Source: Lachnospiraceae bacterium
GTDB lineage: Bacteria > Bacillota > Clostridia > Lachnospirales > Lachnospiraceae
Direction: 5' to 3'
Assembly: GCA_910574805.1 (NCBI GenBank)
Contig: CAJTCV010000001.1
Coordinates: 124,001-188,000 of the forward strand
DNA: 64,000 bases
Positions 53,852 to 62,425 of this stretch are shown here, one piece after another. Both the position numbers and the translations under genes were made by a program. Under the pieces are notes generated by a model. That model did no database searches, had not been told where the DNA came from, and worked only from the letters and a program-made list of their open reading frames with translations. Each line of letters begins with the position of its first letter. Position 1 is the stretch's first letter.

Positions 53852-55948
53852 TCAGCCTCTTTCAATATAGTTCGTAATGACCGCATCCACCCCAAGCCGC
53901 TGCATACGCTCAAAATCCGCCGCCTCATTGACCGTCCATACATGTACTTTAATCCCTCTCTCATGACACAGCCTGACCACATCCGGATACTCCGCATTTT
54001 TCAGAGAGGGATGTACCGCATATGCGCCATATTTTACTGCATAATCTGCAATATCCAGAATCCCGTCGGAATAGAGGAAGGCTGTCCGGGCGGACGGCTT
54101 AAGCGAACGGATCTTCTGCATGGAAGAATGGTTGAACGAAGAATAGAGAATCCGGTCTCCCATGCCTTTTTCTTCCGCCAGCCTTAACACCTTCTCTTCC
54201 AGCCCTTCATAGAAGACCACACTGTTTTTCAGTTCCAGATTGATCAGCATGTCGGTTTCTTTCACAAAATCGTACACCTCTTCCAACGTGGGGATCCGAA
54301 CGGTTCCATAGGATGGAAACGTCTGATTCATATTCAGTGCCCGAAGCTCTTCCAGTGTATAATCTTTCACCCATCCGCTGCCGTCGCTGACCCGGTCCAC
54401 CCGTTCGTCATGAATCACCACCGGCACTCCGTCTCCGGTCAGCTGTACATCCAGCTCGATTCCGTCCGCCCCAAGCATCTGTGCCAGTTCAAAAGCCGGC
54501 ATGGTATTTTCCGGAGCATGTCCGCTGGCTCCCCGATGCGCCCAGAGCTTCATCTTCCGTCCGGCGCGCACCTGCACGGCAATCGCTTTGTATGTGCTTT
54601 TCTTTTTCGCAAAGGAAACTTCCCGGTCCGCGCCTGCTCCAAAACGGATCATCTTCAGCCTCTGCTTCTGAAAATCGATCAGGAGACTGTCCCACAGTTC
54701 CTGCGTCACCGTACCCGCCGTTCTCTCATGTGCAACCGAGCCTTCCGGCTTCATATCCGGGAAATATTCCAGCTTGGCACAGCCGGTAGCAATCACCGGG
54801 AAACTGCATTCTTCAAAGATCTGGTCCGCATGGATATGCCCGTAGAAAAATCCCAGGATCTGATACGTTTCTTCTGCATTGCACCGTTCCAGAAGATCCA
54901 GAAGCTGCTCCCCGTTCCGTATATAAAAACTCCAGTAATCCAGCTTCGCCAACGGCGCATCGTGGGAGAAGATCAGAAATTTTGTACCTGTATCTGCATG
55001 GAACAGAGCCTCCTCCAGCCAACAGAGCTGTTCCTCTGTGTATCCATACCGTATACTGGAAGTATCATCAAAAGAAGCCAGAAAAATCATACGAACCGCA
55101 TATTCCGGCAGATCAATATAATAATCCAGGTCATTCCCGGTATCCGTCCCGCTGTCTCCATGAAGCCGATAAAGCCGCTTCATCTCTATCCTGGAAAATG
55201 CATTCTGCCTGTTCCGGAAGTAATTGCTGTCATGATTTCCCAGTGTAAGATACACCGGAACCCCGCATATCTCCAGATCATCAACAATCCGCCGCACATA
55301 TGCCGCTGTCAGCTCTTTGGAAAGCATCCCGTCCGTCAGATCTCCCAGATGAATGATGGCATCATATCTGATCTGCCCTGATACCCTCTGAATATTGCGG
55401 GCTGTGTCTTCCCATGTCCCATTGACCGTATAATGGGTATCCGTAAGCAGACAGAGCTTCATACATCCGACATCTGCCTCCTGACGAATCCGGGCAACTG
55501 TAGTTTCAATTTCCTGCGTAAAACAAGAAAGCTCCGTATATTCCTTCGGCTCACAGTAAAAAGCTGCCAGATTCTCCAGATGCCGGCTGTCCTCTTCTGT
55601 CAGGTCTTCTCCGTCCCTTCTTCTGGCACAGACACGGAACCAGCATTCTTCCTGAAACACATAATCCTCCTGTCCATAGCTCTCAGGAGTCAGATTGCAG
55701 GTATAAGTCGCCCAGTTTTCTTCCGGTTCATAGGCGTAGCTGTAGATATATTTCGGATCTCTCTCCATTGAAAAAACAGCTGCTGCAAACAAATACGCCC
55801 TGTTACATAAATGGATCCTGCTGCCGGGCAGCGCTTTGTAAAACCCTTTCGTTGCCATATGTTTCGGAGAATCCGGAACGAGCCTTCCATCCCGAAGCGC
55901 CGTGCGAAATCCGGGAGTAAATTTTAAATATTCCATATGCATACTCAT
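53852..55948 (-). CDS. Metallophosphoesterase / glycerophosphodiester phosphodiesterase fusion
   Basis: The 698-aa protein has an uncharacterised N-terminal region (about 1-160), a calcineurin-like phosphoesterase (LCLLTDTHYTVNG, IIHLGDLTDGM, LGNHDSNYF, IFSHDAPLA, FYGHIHAD) and a C-terminal GDPD (LWAHRGASGHAPENTMPAFE, GIELDVQLTGDGVPVVIHDE, VHVWTVNEAADFERM, DAVITNYIERG). GDPD hydrolyses glycerophosphodiesters to glycerol-3-phosphate, the substrate of TagD, so it may recycle precursor for the CDP-glycerol enzymes nearby. No signal peptide is seen. The metal-binding residues of both domains look complete. Confidence 0.9.
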   Translation of the reverse strand: MSMHMEYLKFTPGFRTALRDGRLVPDSPKHMATKGFYKALPGSRIHLCNRAYLFAAAVFSMERDPKYIYSYAYEPEENWATYTCNLTPESYGQEDYVFQEECWFRVCARRRDGEDLTEEDSRHLENLAAFYCEPKEYTELSCFTQEIETTVARIRQEADVGCMKLCLLTDTHYTVNGTWEDTARNIQRVSGQIRYDAIIHLGDLTDGMLSKELTAAYVRRIVDDLEICGVPVYLTLGNHDSNYFRNRQNAFSRIEMKRLYRLHGDSGTDTGNDLDYYIDLPEYAVRMIFLASFDDTSSIRYGYTEEQLCWLEEALFHADTGTKFLIFSHDAPLAKLDYWSFYIRNGEQLLDLLERCNAEETYQILGFFYGHIHADQIFEECSFPVIATGCAKLEYFPDMKPEGSVAHERTAGTVTQELWDSLLIDFQKQRLKMIRFGAGADREVSFAKKKSTYKAIAVQVRAGRKMKLWAHRGASGHAPENTMPAFELAQMLGADGIELDVQLTGDGVPVVIHDERVDRVSDGSGWVKDYTLEELRALNMNQTFPSYGTVRIPTLEEVYDFVKETDMLINLELKNSVVFYEGLEEKVLRLAEEKGMGDRILYSSFNHSSMQKIRSLKPSARTAFLYSDGILDIADYAVKYGAYAVHPSLKNAEYPDVVRLCHERGIKVHVWTVNEAADFERMQRLGVDAVITNYIERG

Positions 55949-56048
55949 AAGTCTTCATCCTTTACCATGGACTCATTATACTGGATTCACCGAAAAGTGT
56001 AAAGTTTCTCATTTTTCCATAATTCTCATAAAATCACCTGCACATTTC

Positions 56049-56077
56049 AAAAAGGCGACAGATCCCTCTGCCGCCTT
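56049..56077 (-). terminator. Intrinsic terminator after the FliD-like gene
   Basis: On the minus strand AAGGCGGCAGA and TCTGTCGCCTT pair around GGGA and are followed by a T run, some 27 nt after the stop codon. It separates the flagellar gene from the phosphoesterase-GDPD gene. Confidence 0.85.
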
Positions 56078-56103
56078 CACTGCACAAAATATACTGCTGT
56101 TCC

Positions 56104-57042
56104 TTATCCGACCGTATTCAGAAGCATCCCCACCGCATAATAATTGGTCAGGTTAAACGCTCCGCTCTTTGCAAAGTTTGCAAAGGAGGTAAACGAATCA
56201 GTCATCGCAGACTTGCTGGATGAAGTTTTACCGGAAGTGGAAGAGCTATTCTCCTTCTTGGAGGTCTCATCCGTCTTCTCCGTGCTGTTCGTCCCGAGAA
56301 TCCGGTCAACCGGTGAATCCAGAATCCTGGTAGCCTTGGTTCCCACACGCTCAGCAATGCCATACTGACCACCAACAGTTTCCTTCACAAAGTCATAACT
56401 CTGCTCAAGGGATTCTGTCAGCTTCTTCTTGTCAACGGACAGGAAACCATCCTTATCCTTGCTGAGCCCGAAGGTCTGCAGTGCTTTGTCCGTCAGCGTG
56501 GAACGCTCAAAGCTTGCCATATCCTCTGCTGCTGTGGCAGTCATACCATTGTTATTCTTCAGGAAAGACATGGTCGTATTATAATCATCTACAAATTTCT
56601 CGATGGCAGATACCATGTTCCCGAAGGCCTTCTCCACAGAATCCTGTGCATCCTTGATCGCATTCGCATCACCGCTCTTCGCAGCTTCATCTGCCTTCGC
56701 CAGTGCCTGCTCGTACTTCTCAAACACATTGTCCTTCTCGTAGATCTGCAGCGCTGAAGATGACTTTTCAAGATCCTCAAGTGCCATCTGATAGCTTCTC
56801 AGATAGGCAGAAGGAGTAGATGCCGTGCCATACTTGTCTGTTACAGACGTAGTGGGCTTGGAAGTATCCGACGTACTGCCAGTACCCGAAGTGCTGCCGG
56901 TAGATGTATACTTATCCTTCAGTTCATCCGCCTTGTCATTGGCATTGTTGACCCAGGACTCATAGTCCATATTGTTGTTGTAGCCGGTATTATAGCCATA
57001 GCCATAACCCATACCTACACCGCCGATTCCGCTTGTTGCCAT
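56104..57042 (-). CDS. Flagellar-locus protein resembling the C-terminal part of FliD
   Basis: The 312-aa protein starts with a Gly/Tyr-rich stretch (GVGMGYGYGYNTGYNNN) and a Ser/Thr-rich linker. Its middle (about 140-235: IEKFVDDYNTTMSFLKNNNG, STLTDKALQTFGLSKDKDGF, LSVDKKKLTESLEQSYDFVK) resembles the FliD C-terminal coiled-coil region and its D/K-rich core; a second Ser/Thr-rich stretch and a hydrophobic tail follow. Full FliD caps are larger and have an N-terminal D0 helix not seen here, so it may be a reduced cap-like or another secreted flagellar protein. It is bounded by terminators on both sides; a TATAAT-like element near 57175 could drive it. Confidence 0.55.
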   Translation of the reverse strand: MATSGIGGVGMGYGYGYNTGYNNNMDYESWVNNANDKADELKDKYTSTGSTSGTGSTSDTSKPTTSVTDKYGTASTPSAYLRSYQMALEDLEKSSSALQIYEKDNVFEKYEQALAKADEAAKSGDANAIKDAQDSVEKAFGNMVSAIEKFVDDYNTTMSFLKNNNGMTATAAEDMASFERSTLTDKALQTFGLSKDKDGFLSVDKKKLTESLEQSYDFVKETVGGQYGIAERVGTKATRILDSPVDRILGTNSTEKTDETSKKENSSSTSGKTSSSKSAMTDSFTSFANFAKSGAFNLTNYYAVGMLLNTVG

Positions 57043-57225
57043 ATGTTTCTTCTCCTTTCTGGTATTATCATACCTTCTGACAGAGAACCTGATACATCCT
57101 CTGCTTTTTGTTGTAAAAGGATCTCTCCTATTGCAACCATATGATAAATATAATTTGTAGACCCTGCTATGTATTATATCGTCCGCTTTCTCTCAAATAT
57201 AAGCCGCCTGGTAAAATTCGGATAT

Positions 57226-57262
57226 AAAAAGCGATGGGACCCTGTTACCGGCATCCCACCGC
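57226..57262 (-). terminator. Intrinsic terminator ending the FliK-like/PilZ/GT2 operon
   Basis: The minus strand has GCGGTGGGA pairing with TCCCATCGC around a 14-nt loop, followed by TTTTT. It begins nine bases after the GT2 stop. Confidence 0.88.
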
Positions 57263-57270
57263 CTGATTCT

Positions 57271-58347
57271 CTATTGCAATTCCTTCAGTCTTTCTCTGGC
57301 CGGACCATATCCCGCCTTTGCCGCAGTTCTGTAGTATCTGACTGCCAGCTCCTTCTGTCCGGACACCTCATACCACGCCCCCAGGTTATAAGCCGCTTTA
57401 AAAGAACCTGTTCCCACGACCCCGCCCAGCTCCGGGCGTTCTCCCAGCTCCAGACACCGTTTATAGCAGTACTCAATTTTCGGAAGCAGGCCCATATATC
57501 GTTCCACATCCGACAATACCCGCTTCATATAAAACAGACCGCATACAAAACAGAAATCCGACCATCCGCCCAGCTCTGACTCTTCCTGCTCCACCACTTT
57601 CCCGGCTTCATTCAGGCATTCCATTGTTCCCACATCAAGAAGCGTATACAGATACAGTACAATGCCTCCCGCGCGATAAGCCTCTTCCTGCTGTGACAGA
57701 CGATAAAATCCACGAAAATACGGAAGACTCTCTTCCATTCTCTTCAGATTCCGAAGAGTTGATGCAAGTTGAAACTGATAGTATCCATCTTCGGGATGCT
57801 CATCTGCCTCCAGAAAAAGATACGGCAGATTTCGCTCTCCTTTGTCCATATACAGATATCCGTCATGATCCACCTCCAGAGGAATCCGATAACAGGGAAG
57901 ATTTCCCTCTGGCTGTTCATGGATCCGACCGGTATAGCGGACTCCCTTGGGAAGCAGCCGGGGAAGAATAGAAGTACTGACACCGATCCCTGTTTCTTCC
58001 GGATAGGAATTATACCACAGCATTCCTCCCAGCCACACCCCTTTTCGTCCGGAAAGAATTCTTTCCAGATCTTTCCGTTTATAAGGCCGTACATACTCAT
58101 CTGCATCCAGCATCAGATTCCAGTCCCCATCCGACTGCTCCAATGCAAAATTCTTCGCGGCAGAAAAATCATTGATCCATGAGAACGAATACAACTCAGC
58201 CCCCATATCTTCTGCAATGGCCCTGGTCCGGTCTTTTGAACCGGTATCCACCACAATCATCCGATCCACCAGAGGCTTCGCCGCCTTCAGGCATTTTCTC
58301 AGAGAACGCTCTTCATTTTTCACAATCATGACCAGATTGATCTTCAT
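57271..58347 (-). CDS. GT2 glycosyltransferase with C-terminal TPR-like repeats (flagellar operon)
   Basis: Residues 1-110 are a family 2 transferase of the SunS/WaaE-like type: INLVMIVKNEERSLRKCLKA, MIVVDTGSKDRTRAIAEDMG, WINDFSAAKNFALEQSDGDW and LMLDADEYV. From about 185 on, helical pairs such as YYQFQLASTLRNLKRMEES and KAAYNLGAWYEVSGQKELAVR form TPR/Sel1-like repeats. GT2-TPR proteins in flagellar operons are good candidates for protein glycosyltransferases acting on flagellin; this is inference. The ATG overlaps the PilZ stop (ATGA), and a terminator follows directly. Confidence 0.87.
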   Translation of the reverse strand: MKINLVMIVKNEERSLRKCLKAAKPLVDRMIVVDTGSKDRTRAIAEDMGAELYSFSWINDFSAAKNFALEQSDGDWNLMLDADEYVRPYKRKDLERILSGRKGVWLGGMLWYNSYPEETGIGVSTSILPRLLPKGVRYTGRIHEQPEGNLPCYRIPLEVDHDGYLYMDKGERNLPYLFLEADEHPEDGYYQFQLASTLRNLKRMEESLPYFRGFYRLSQQEEAYRAGGIVLYLYTLLDVGTMECLNEAGKVVEQEESELGGWSDFCFVCGLFYMKRVLSDVERYMGLLPKIEYCYKRCLELGERPELGGVVGTGSFKAAYNLGAWYEVSGQKELAVRYYRTAAKAGYGPARERLKELQ

Positions 58348-58991
58348 GTCTCATCATCCAGTAACAGTCCGTGTTTTGTCTGTCTCACCAGCTGCTGGTG
58401 GATCTGTCTGGCATAGACAAAGCTGCGGATGTCCGCCTCCACCTGAGGTGTCAATCCCATAAACTGACAGCCATAGCCGTAACCGCCGTACTGCTCCTGC
58501 ACCCGAAGCACTCTCGCTTCCACCTTGCACAGATCTGTCTTGAATTTATGTACAAAGATAAACCGGTCTCCCCGGTTCAGCTGCCGGGCAGTGATGAAAT
58601 ACAGGCCGCCCGCACTGATATTCTGAATCGTGCCTGCAACATAACTGCCGTCTGACAGCACAAATTCCGACGAAATCTTCACTTTCACCCGTACGTCTTT
58701 CTGCCGCTGAAATTCTTCATATACCTTTATAACGGTACAGTCCGCCATCCAGGGCTCTCCCGTATCAAAGAAGCCTGGATTTTTTTTCAATATCACCTCA
58801 CACAGGCACCGGACCAGACCCTTCTGCTCATCATAAAAATCCACGATGGTCTTGAGTCTGGCATTGCGCAGCTTGGGCGTATTAAAATACAGCTTCAGCA
58901 CATCCTCTTTCACCTCTGATACCCGCGCTCTGCACAATGGTTTCCGGTCCGAGCCGTAGACCAGGCAACTGTCACAGTTTTTAAATCTCAT
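58344..58991 (-). CDS. PilZ-domain protein (YcgR-like architecture)
   Basis: The 215-aa protein has an N-terminal YcgR-N-like beta domain and a PilZ domain from about 95: QRQKDVRVKVKI provides the R-x4-R-type c-di-GMP motif in relaxed form, followed by TIQNISAGGLYF (N-x-S-x-x-G) and a beta-barrel ending GYGCQFMGL. Such proteins bind cyclic di-GMP and adjust flagellar motor activity or export. It shares an ATGA overlap with the GT2-TPR gene, which suggests a functional link between flagellar modification and c-di-GMP. The Arg spacing should be checked before assuming ligand binding. Confidence 0.8.
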   Translation of the reverse strand: MRFKNCDSCLVYGSDRKPLCRARVSEVKEDVLKLYFNTPKLRNARLKTIVDFYDEQKGLVRCLCEVILKKNPGFFDTGEPWMADCTVIKVYEEFQRQKDVRVKVKISSEFVLSDGSYVAGTIQNISAGGLYFITARQLNRGDRFIFVHKFKTDLCKVEARVLRVQEQYGGYGYGCQFMGLTPQVEADIRSFVYARQIHQQLVRQTKHGLLLDDET

Positions 58992-59012
58992 GCCCTGTCC
59001 CCTTTCCTTCCG

Positions 59013-59960
59013 CTATATGGTGATCGTCCCCGTCTGATCGCTCACATTCATCATCATCTGAAGCTTCACCAGCTCCAGCAGATTATAAAGGCTGTCTCTG
59101 TCCAGGGACTCCCCGTCATCCTCTTTCTGCTGCAAAGCCGCGCCCATGAGCATACTCAGCATCCCGGCTGAAGATCCGTAGACCGATGAAAGCCCATACA
59201 TGCTTCCCGTACCGGTCAGCGCAGAAGCTCCATATGTACCGCCAAGTCCCGCCAGATCCGAGGTGCCGTAGACACCGGACGAAGAGGATCCATACATGCT
59301 TCCCACAGAGGAAGAAGAGCCAAACAGACTCCCCAGTCCGCTCCAGGAGGACAGCCCGTACGCACTGTCCAGTCCCCCGGACATGTCCGTGCCATACAAC
59401 CCTCCCATCTGCGTGATTCCGGACATTCCCTGAGGGCTGTTCTTCACAAAAGTTCCTGCCGTAAGCGGCTCGCCGCCCATATAGGAAGTCACCTCTTTCA
59501 CATAATTCTGCGTCTCTTTATACGGAGGCACCCCGCCGTACTTCTCCACACTTCCCGGTCCGGCATTGTATGCAGCCAGCGCAAGGCTCACATCCCCTCC
59601 GTACCGGTCCAGATTCTTCTTCAGATATTTCGCGCCGCCCATGATATTCTGTCTGGCATCATAAGGATCCGTTACGCCCAGTGCACTTGCCGTCCCCGGC
59701 ATAAGCTGCATCACACCGATGGCTCCCGCATGAGAGACCGCATTGGGGTTGAAATTCGACTCCGCCTTTGCCACCGCCTTCAGAAGGTTCACGGAAACAC
59801 CGTACACAGAAGCCGCCTCCTCGAATACAGCATCCATGCTCTCCGCTGCATTCTGATATACATCCCGAAAGGTACTGTCTCTCCCCTGTTCCTTTTCGTA
59901 TCTCTGGCCCGCCTGCGCTGTCATCCCGTAAAGATCAACCGCTGATGTTCCATATATCAT
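59013..59960 (-). CDS. SLT-type lytic transglycosylase with Gly/Ser/Tyr-rich tail
   Basis: Residues about 40-165 are a soluble lytic transglycosylase domain: [20 protein letters not shown] with the catalytic Glu, [38 protein letters not shown] and [18 protein letters not shown]. About 90 residues of imperfect YG/GS repeats follow ([25 protein letters not shown]) and then a short helical end. In a flagellar operon it would cut peptidoglycan for rod passage. No classical signal peptide is seen, so export through the flagellar apparatus is possible. The ATG giving MIYGTSAV was preferred to a GTG twelve codons earlier. Confidence 0.87.
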   Translation of the reverse strand: MIYGTSAVDLYGMTAQAGQRYEKEQGRDSTFRDVYQNAAESMDAVFEEAASVYGVSVNLLKAVAKAESNFNPNAVSHAGAIGVMQLMPGTASALGVTDPYDARQNIMGGAKYLKKNLDRYGGDVSLALAAYNAGPGSVEKYGGVPPYKETQNYVKEVTSYMGGEPLTAGTFVKNSPQGMSGITQMGGLYGTDMSGGLDSAYGLSSWSGLGSLFGSSSSVGSMYGSSSSGVYGTSDLAGLGGTYGASALTGTGSMYGLSSVYGSSAGMLSMLMGAALQQKEDDGESLDRDSLYNLLELVKLQMMMNVSDQTGTITI

Positions 59961-60006
59961 AACATTTCCCTGCTCCTTTTCTGCTCTGCCGCTCACGGAC
60001 AGCTCT

Positions 60007-60363
60007 TTATTCCATTTCTTCTCCCGGCTCCGTTCCCTCAGGCATCACTGCTCCCGGTCTTTCTTCCTCTCCGGCTTCTTCCTCCGGCTGCTGTTCCGGC
60101 ACATATCCCAGAAAATAAATATAAATATCCACGATTGCCTGATACAGCTCCGTCGGGATCTCCGCCCCCAGCTGAAGCTGGGTCAGAAGCGTCGCCAGCG
60201 AGTCATCCTCATACACCGGGACCCCTGCTTCCATGGCCGTTTCCGTGATCCGTTCCGCCAGATATCCCATACCGGAAGCAACGATAACCGGCGCGCCGTT
60301 CTTATCCGGGTCATACTTGAGCGCAACGGCCTTCTGCCGCATCAAATCATCAAATTCTGACAT
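60007..60363 (-). CDS. FlhB C-terminal-domain homologue (FhlB/YlqH-like)
   Basis: The 118-aa protein aligns with the cytoplasmic C-terminal domain of FlhB starting just after its NPTH self-cleavage site: [60 protein letters not shown] and [14 protein letters not shown]. The membrane part and the NPTH sequence are absent. Such stand-alone domains are thought to substitute for or modulate the FlhB export switch. An acidic tail (about 90-118) is added. It overlaps the FliK-like gene by 14 nt, and FliK is the natural partner of FlhB-C. Confidence 0.9.
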   Translation of the reverse strand: MSEFDDLMRQKAVALKYDPDKNGAPVIVASGMGYLAERITETAMEAGVPVYEDDSLATLLTQLQLGAEIPTELYQAIVDIYIYFLGYVPEQQPEEEAGEEERPGAVMPEGTEPGEEME

Positions 60364-61795
60364 TGATCGTCGTCTCCTTCTCCCGTATTTCCGGAAATAC
60401 TTCCGTGACCTTCCTGTCCCTCACACGTCCATGCACGGAACACTGTCCCATACGGATCCCGTTTTTCTTCAGGATCTGCGCCACATCCGTCTGAATCTTC
60501 TTATCCTGCTTTGCCAGATGAGGCGGTACGAAAAGCTGCATCTGAGACTCCCGGTCCTGCAGTGTCATTACCAGTTCAAATTTTCCAACACTCTGAATAT
60601 CAAATTTCAGGAAAAGCTTGATCTTTCTTCCCTCATCATCACTTCCCCTTCTGGCATCCGGATCAACCCACATCTCAGATACCACATTATTGTCCTCATA
60701 CTGAAACGGGATCATAAAATGAAGAAGCGGCATATAGACACTCTCATTCATGAGCATGCCGTTCATAATCGTATAAAACTGCTGTACATGTTCCAGGCCT
60801 GCCTGTCCGTTGGCTCCCCGAAGGAGCAGATTCGCCAGATTGTCTGCAAATTCCGCCATCACCGGCTTCTGAGCCGCCGCCGCATCCGCTCCTGTCTGCA
60901 GAAGGTGCTCCAGACTCGCCTGTTCTTCTCCCTGAAACAGCCCCGCAAAACTCCGGTCATCCATCAGGCGGTCAAACAGCTGCATCAGCCTTGACGCCTC
61001 CCCGTTCTGATAACGGACTGCATTAAATATCAGAAGCATCGTCGCATCCCGGACCGCCCCATAATCATGGGTACGAGACACATAATCAGAGAGAAACGGG
61101 ATCAGCCTGCCGTTCAGGACGCCCGTATTTGCCGCCGTGTCTCCGTTCGCCGCCTCCCAGTTCATGGCCTGCGCCAGCTCCCGGAATTCTTCCCGGAAAG
61201 ATCGAAGCATCAGCTGCTCGATGTCCCCCGTAAGAGAGCGCATCTGCTGCAGCAGATGCGAGCCGGAAGCATAGTTATTGTATCCCTTTAAAAATGCCAG
61301 GGCCGCATCCCTGAAGCTCTCAGAAGCATTCTGGGCGAGGAGTGAACGGAGTTTGTTGAAGAAGTCCCCGCTGAACCGCGCCTGCAACTCCTGCTGTCCC
61401 TGGAGAAAGCTGAACAGATCTTCCGGCGAATCCATCCGAAGAGACATGAGAAACTGATCCACCAGGGCGCTGATCTCCGTATTGCCCGACGCCTGAAATA
61501 TGGATGCATCCGTAAAAAGCAGACGCTCCAGAGCCCCTGCAAGATCCTGGTTTTCTCCAAGTCCCTTGATAAATGCACTGTAATTGCTCTCATAATTGAT
61601 GGCGCCGAACACGTCCTTCTGACCTGTATTGCCGGTCTGCTCTCCATCTCTTCCATCCGCCCGGACTACCCGGGTGGGATCCACCGGATTGCGGACTGCT
61701 GAATGCTCTCCGCTGTATCTCGGATCCATGGGATTCGGCGTGTTCCGGTTATCTGTATTCAGGTTCGGAGTCGTCACCTGTAATATATTAGCCAT
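60350..61795 (-). CDS. FliK-like flagellar hook-length control protein
   Basis: The 481-aa protein is mostly helical and Gln/Leu/Ala-rich, with a disordered Asn/Pro-rich start (TTPNLNTDNRNTPNPMD). Its last ~110 residues (KIKLFLKFDIQSVGKFELVM, LQDRESQMQLFVPPHLAKQD, VAQILKKNGIRMGQCSV) have the fold pattern of the FliK C-terminal domain, which interacts with FlhB to switch export specificity. The FlhB-C-like gene overlaps its 3' end. GGAGGAAGT precedes the ATG, and a sigma-28-like promoter lies 45 nt further upstream. FliK assignment rests on the C-terminal pattern and context; the body is not conserved. Confidence 0.7.
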   Translation of the reverse strand: MANILQVTTPNLNTDNRNTPNPMDPRYSGEHSAVRNPVDPTRVVRADGRDGEQTGNTGQKDVFGAINYESNYSAFIKGLGENQDLAGALERLLFTDASIFQASGNTEISALVDQFLMSLRMDSPEDLFSFLQGQQELQARFSGDFFNKLRSLLAQNASESFRDAALAFLKGYNNYASGSHLLQQMRSLTGDIEQLMLRSFREEFRELAQAMNWEAANGDTAANTGVLNGRLIPFLSDYVSRTHDYGAVRDATMLLIFNAVRYQNGEASRLMQLFDRLMDDRSFAGLFQGEEQASLEHLLQTGADAAAAQKPVMAEFADNLANLLLRGANGQAGLEHVQQFYTIMNGMLMNESVYMPLLHFMIPFQYEDNNVVSEMWVDPDARRGSDDEGRKIKLFLKFDIQSVGKFELVMTLQDRESQMQLFVPPHLAKQDKKIQTDVAQILKKNGIRMGQCSVHGRVRDRKVTEVFPEIREKETTINVRI

Positions 61796-61841
61796 ACTTC
61801 CTCCAGCTTCTGTCTTTTATAGATTCTATCTCAATTTATGT

Positions 61842-61868
61842 ATATCGACGCATTTCAGAATAACATTA
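61842..61868 (-). promoter_or_regulatory. Sigma-28-like promoter for the FliK-like operon
   Basis: The minus strand has TAAT (61865-61868), 15 nt and GTCGATAT (61842-61849), which resembles TAAA-N15-GCCGATAT. It lies about 50 nt before the FliK-like ATG. The 331-nt divergent region between this gene and flgM otherwise holds only A-rich sequence and the opposing promoter. Confidence 0.55.
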
Positions 61869-62020
61869 GCGGACAGCGCCGTCTGCACCCGGATTTATTA
61901 TACTCCCTGAGAAGCCGCAGGGCAAGTAAAAATTCCTGCTTTTTCGCCTCTTCATGGCTTCTGTTTTTCAAAAATATCCAAAAAATCCAGCAAAAAAAGA
62001 GCAAAATGACCGCATTTATC

Positions 62021-62047
62021 TTATCCCGCAGCAAAAAATGCCGATAA
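62021..62047 (+). promoter_or_regulatory. Sigma-28-like promoter for flgM-flgN-flgK
   Basis: A perfect GCCGATAA (62040-62047) is present; 15 nt upstream the -35 is only TTAT. flgM is a classical sigma-28 target, which supports the call. Predicted leader length is about 70 nt. Confidence 0.65.
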
Positions 62048-62081
62048 TATAAGCAGATAAAGAAAGAGCATGAGCCTGAAG

Positions 62082-62098
62082 AGACAGCATCGCTGTCT
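62082..62098 (+). other. Perfect 7-bp hairpin in the flgM leader
   Basis: AGACAGC-ATC-GCTGTCT forms a 7-bp stem with a three-base loop, 28 nt before the flgM ATG and just upstream of its AAAGGAGG site. It is not followed by T residues and is more likely a mRNA stability or translation element than a terminator. Confidence 0.45.
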
Positions 62099-62126
62099 GT
62101 ACTTTTAGAAAGGAGGCTTACTATTT

Positions 62127-62420
62127 ATGAACATTCAATTTCAGACCATAAACCCCGCCTACCGTACTCCGGTCTCCGCACCGAACAGACGCGCACCGAA
62201 GTCCGGCAAGGCTGCTGGGAATTATGATACGGTTACCATTCGCGGCACCCAGACAGATCAGGATGACAGCTTTGCACGGATGCTCTCCCGCACGGCTGCT
62301 TCGCAGCTGAACGAGGGTGCCGGCATGGAGCGGGTACAGGAGCTGGGACGCCAGGTGGCAGCAGGCACTTATCATCCGGATGCTGACAGAATCGCCGGAC
62401 GCCTGCTGGGACTGAACTGA
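62127..62420 (+). CDS. flgM: FlgM: anti-sigma-28 factor
   Basis: The 97-aa protein has the FlgM layout: a disordered, basic N-terminal half (PNRRAPKSGKAAGNYDTVTI) and a C-terminal sigma-binding helical half ending with VQELGRQVAAGTYHPDADRI and AGRLLGLN, where GxYxxDxxxIAxxLL is the family signature. It holds sigma-28 inactive in the cytosol until it is exported through the finished hook-basal body. AAAGGAGG lies 9 nt before the ATG. The gene is first in the plus-strand flagellar transcript with flgN and flgK. Confidence 0.93.
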   Translation: MNIQFQTINPAYRTPVSAPNRRAPKSGKAAGNYDTVTIRGTQTDQDDSFARMLSRTAASQLNEGAGMERVQELGRQVAAGTYHPDADRIAGRLLGLN

Positions 62421-62425
62421 ATCAT

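Noticed and set aside
57170-57200. Sigma-28 promoter before the FliD-like gene
   Set aside because: GACGATAT/TATAAT near 57175 is suggestive, but no acceptable -35 lies at the right distance for either sigma factor.
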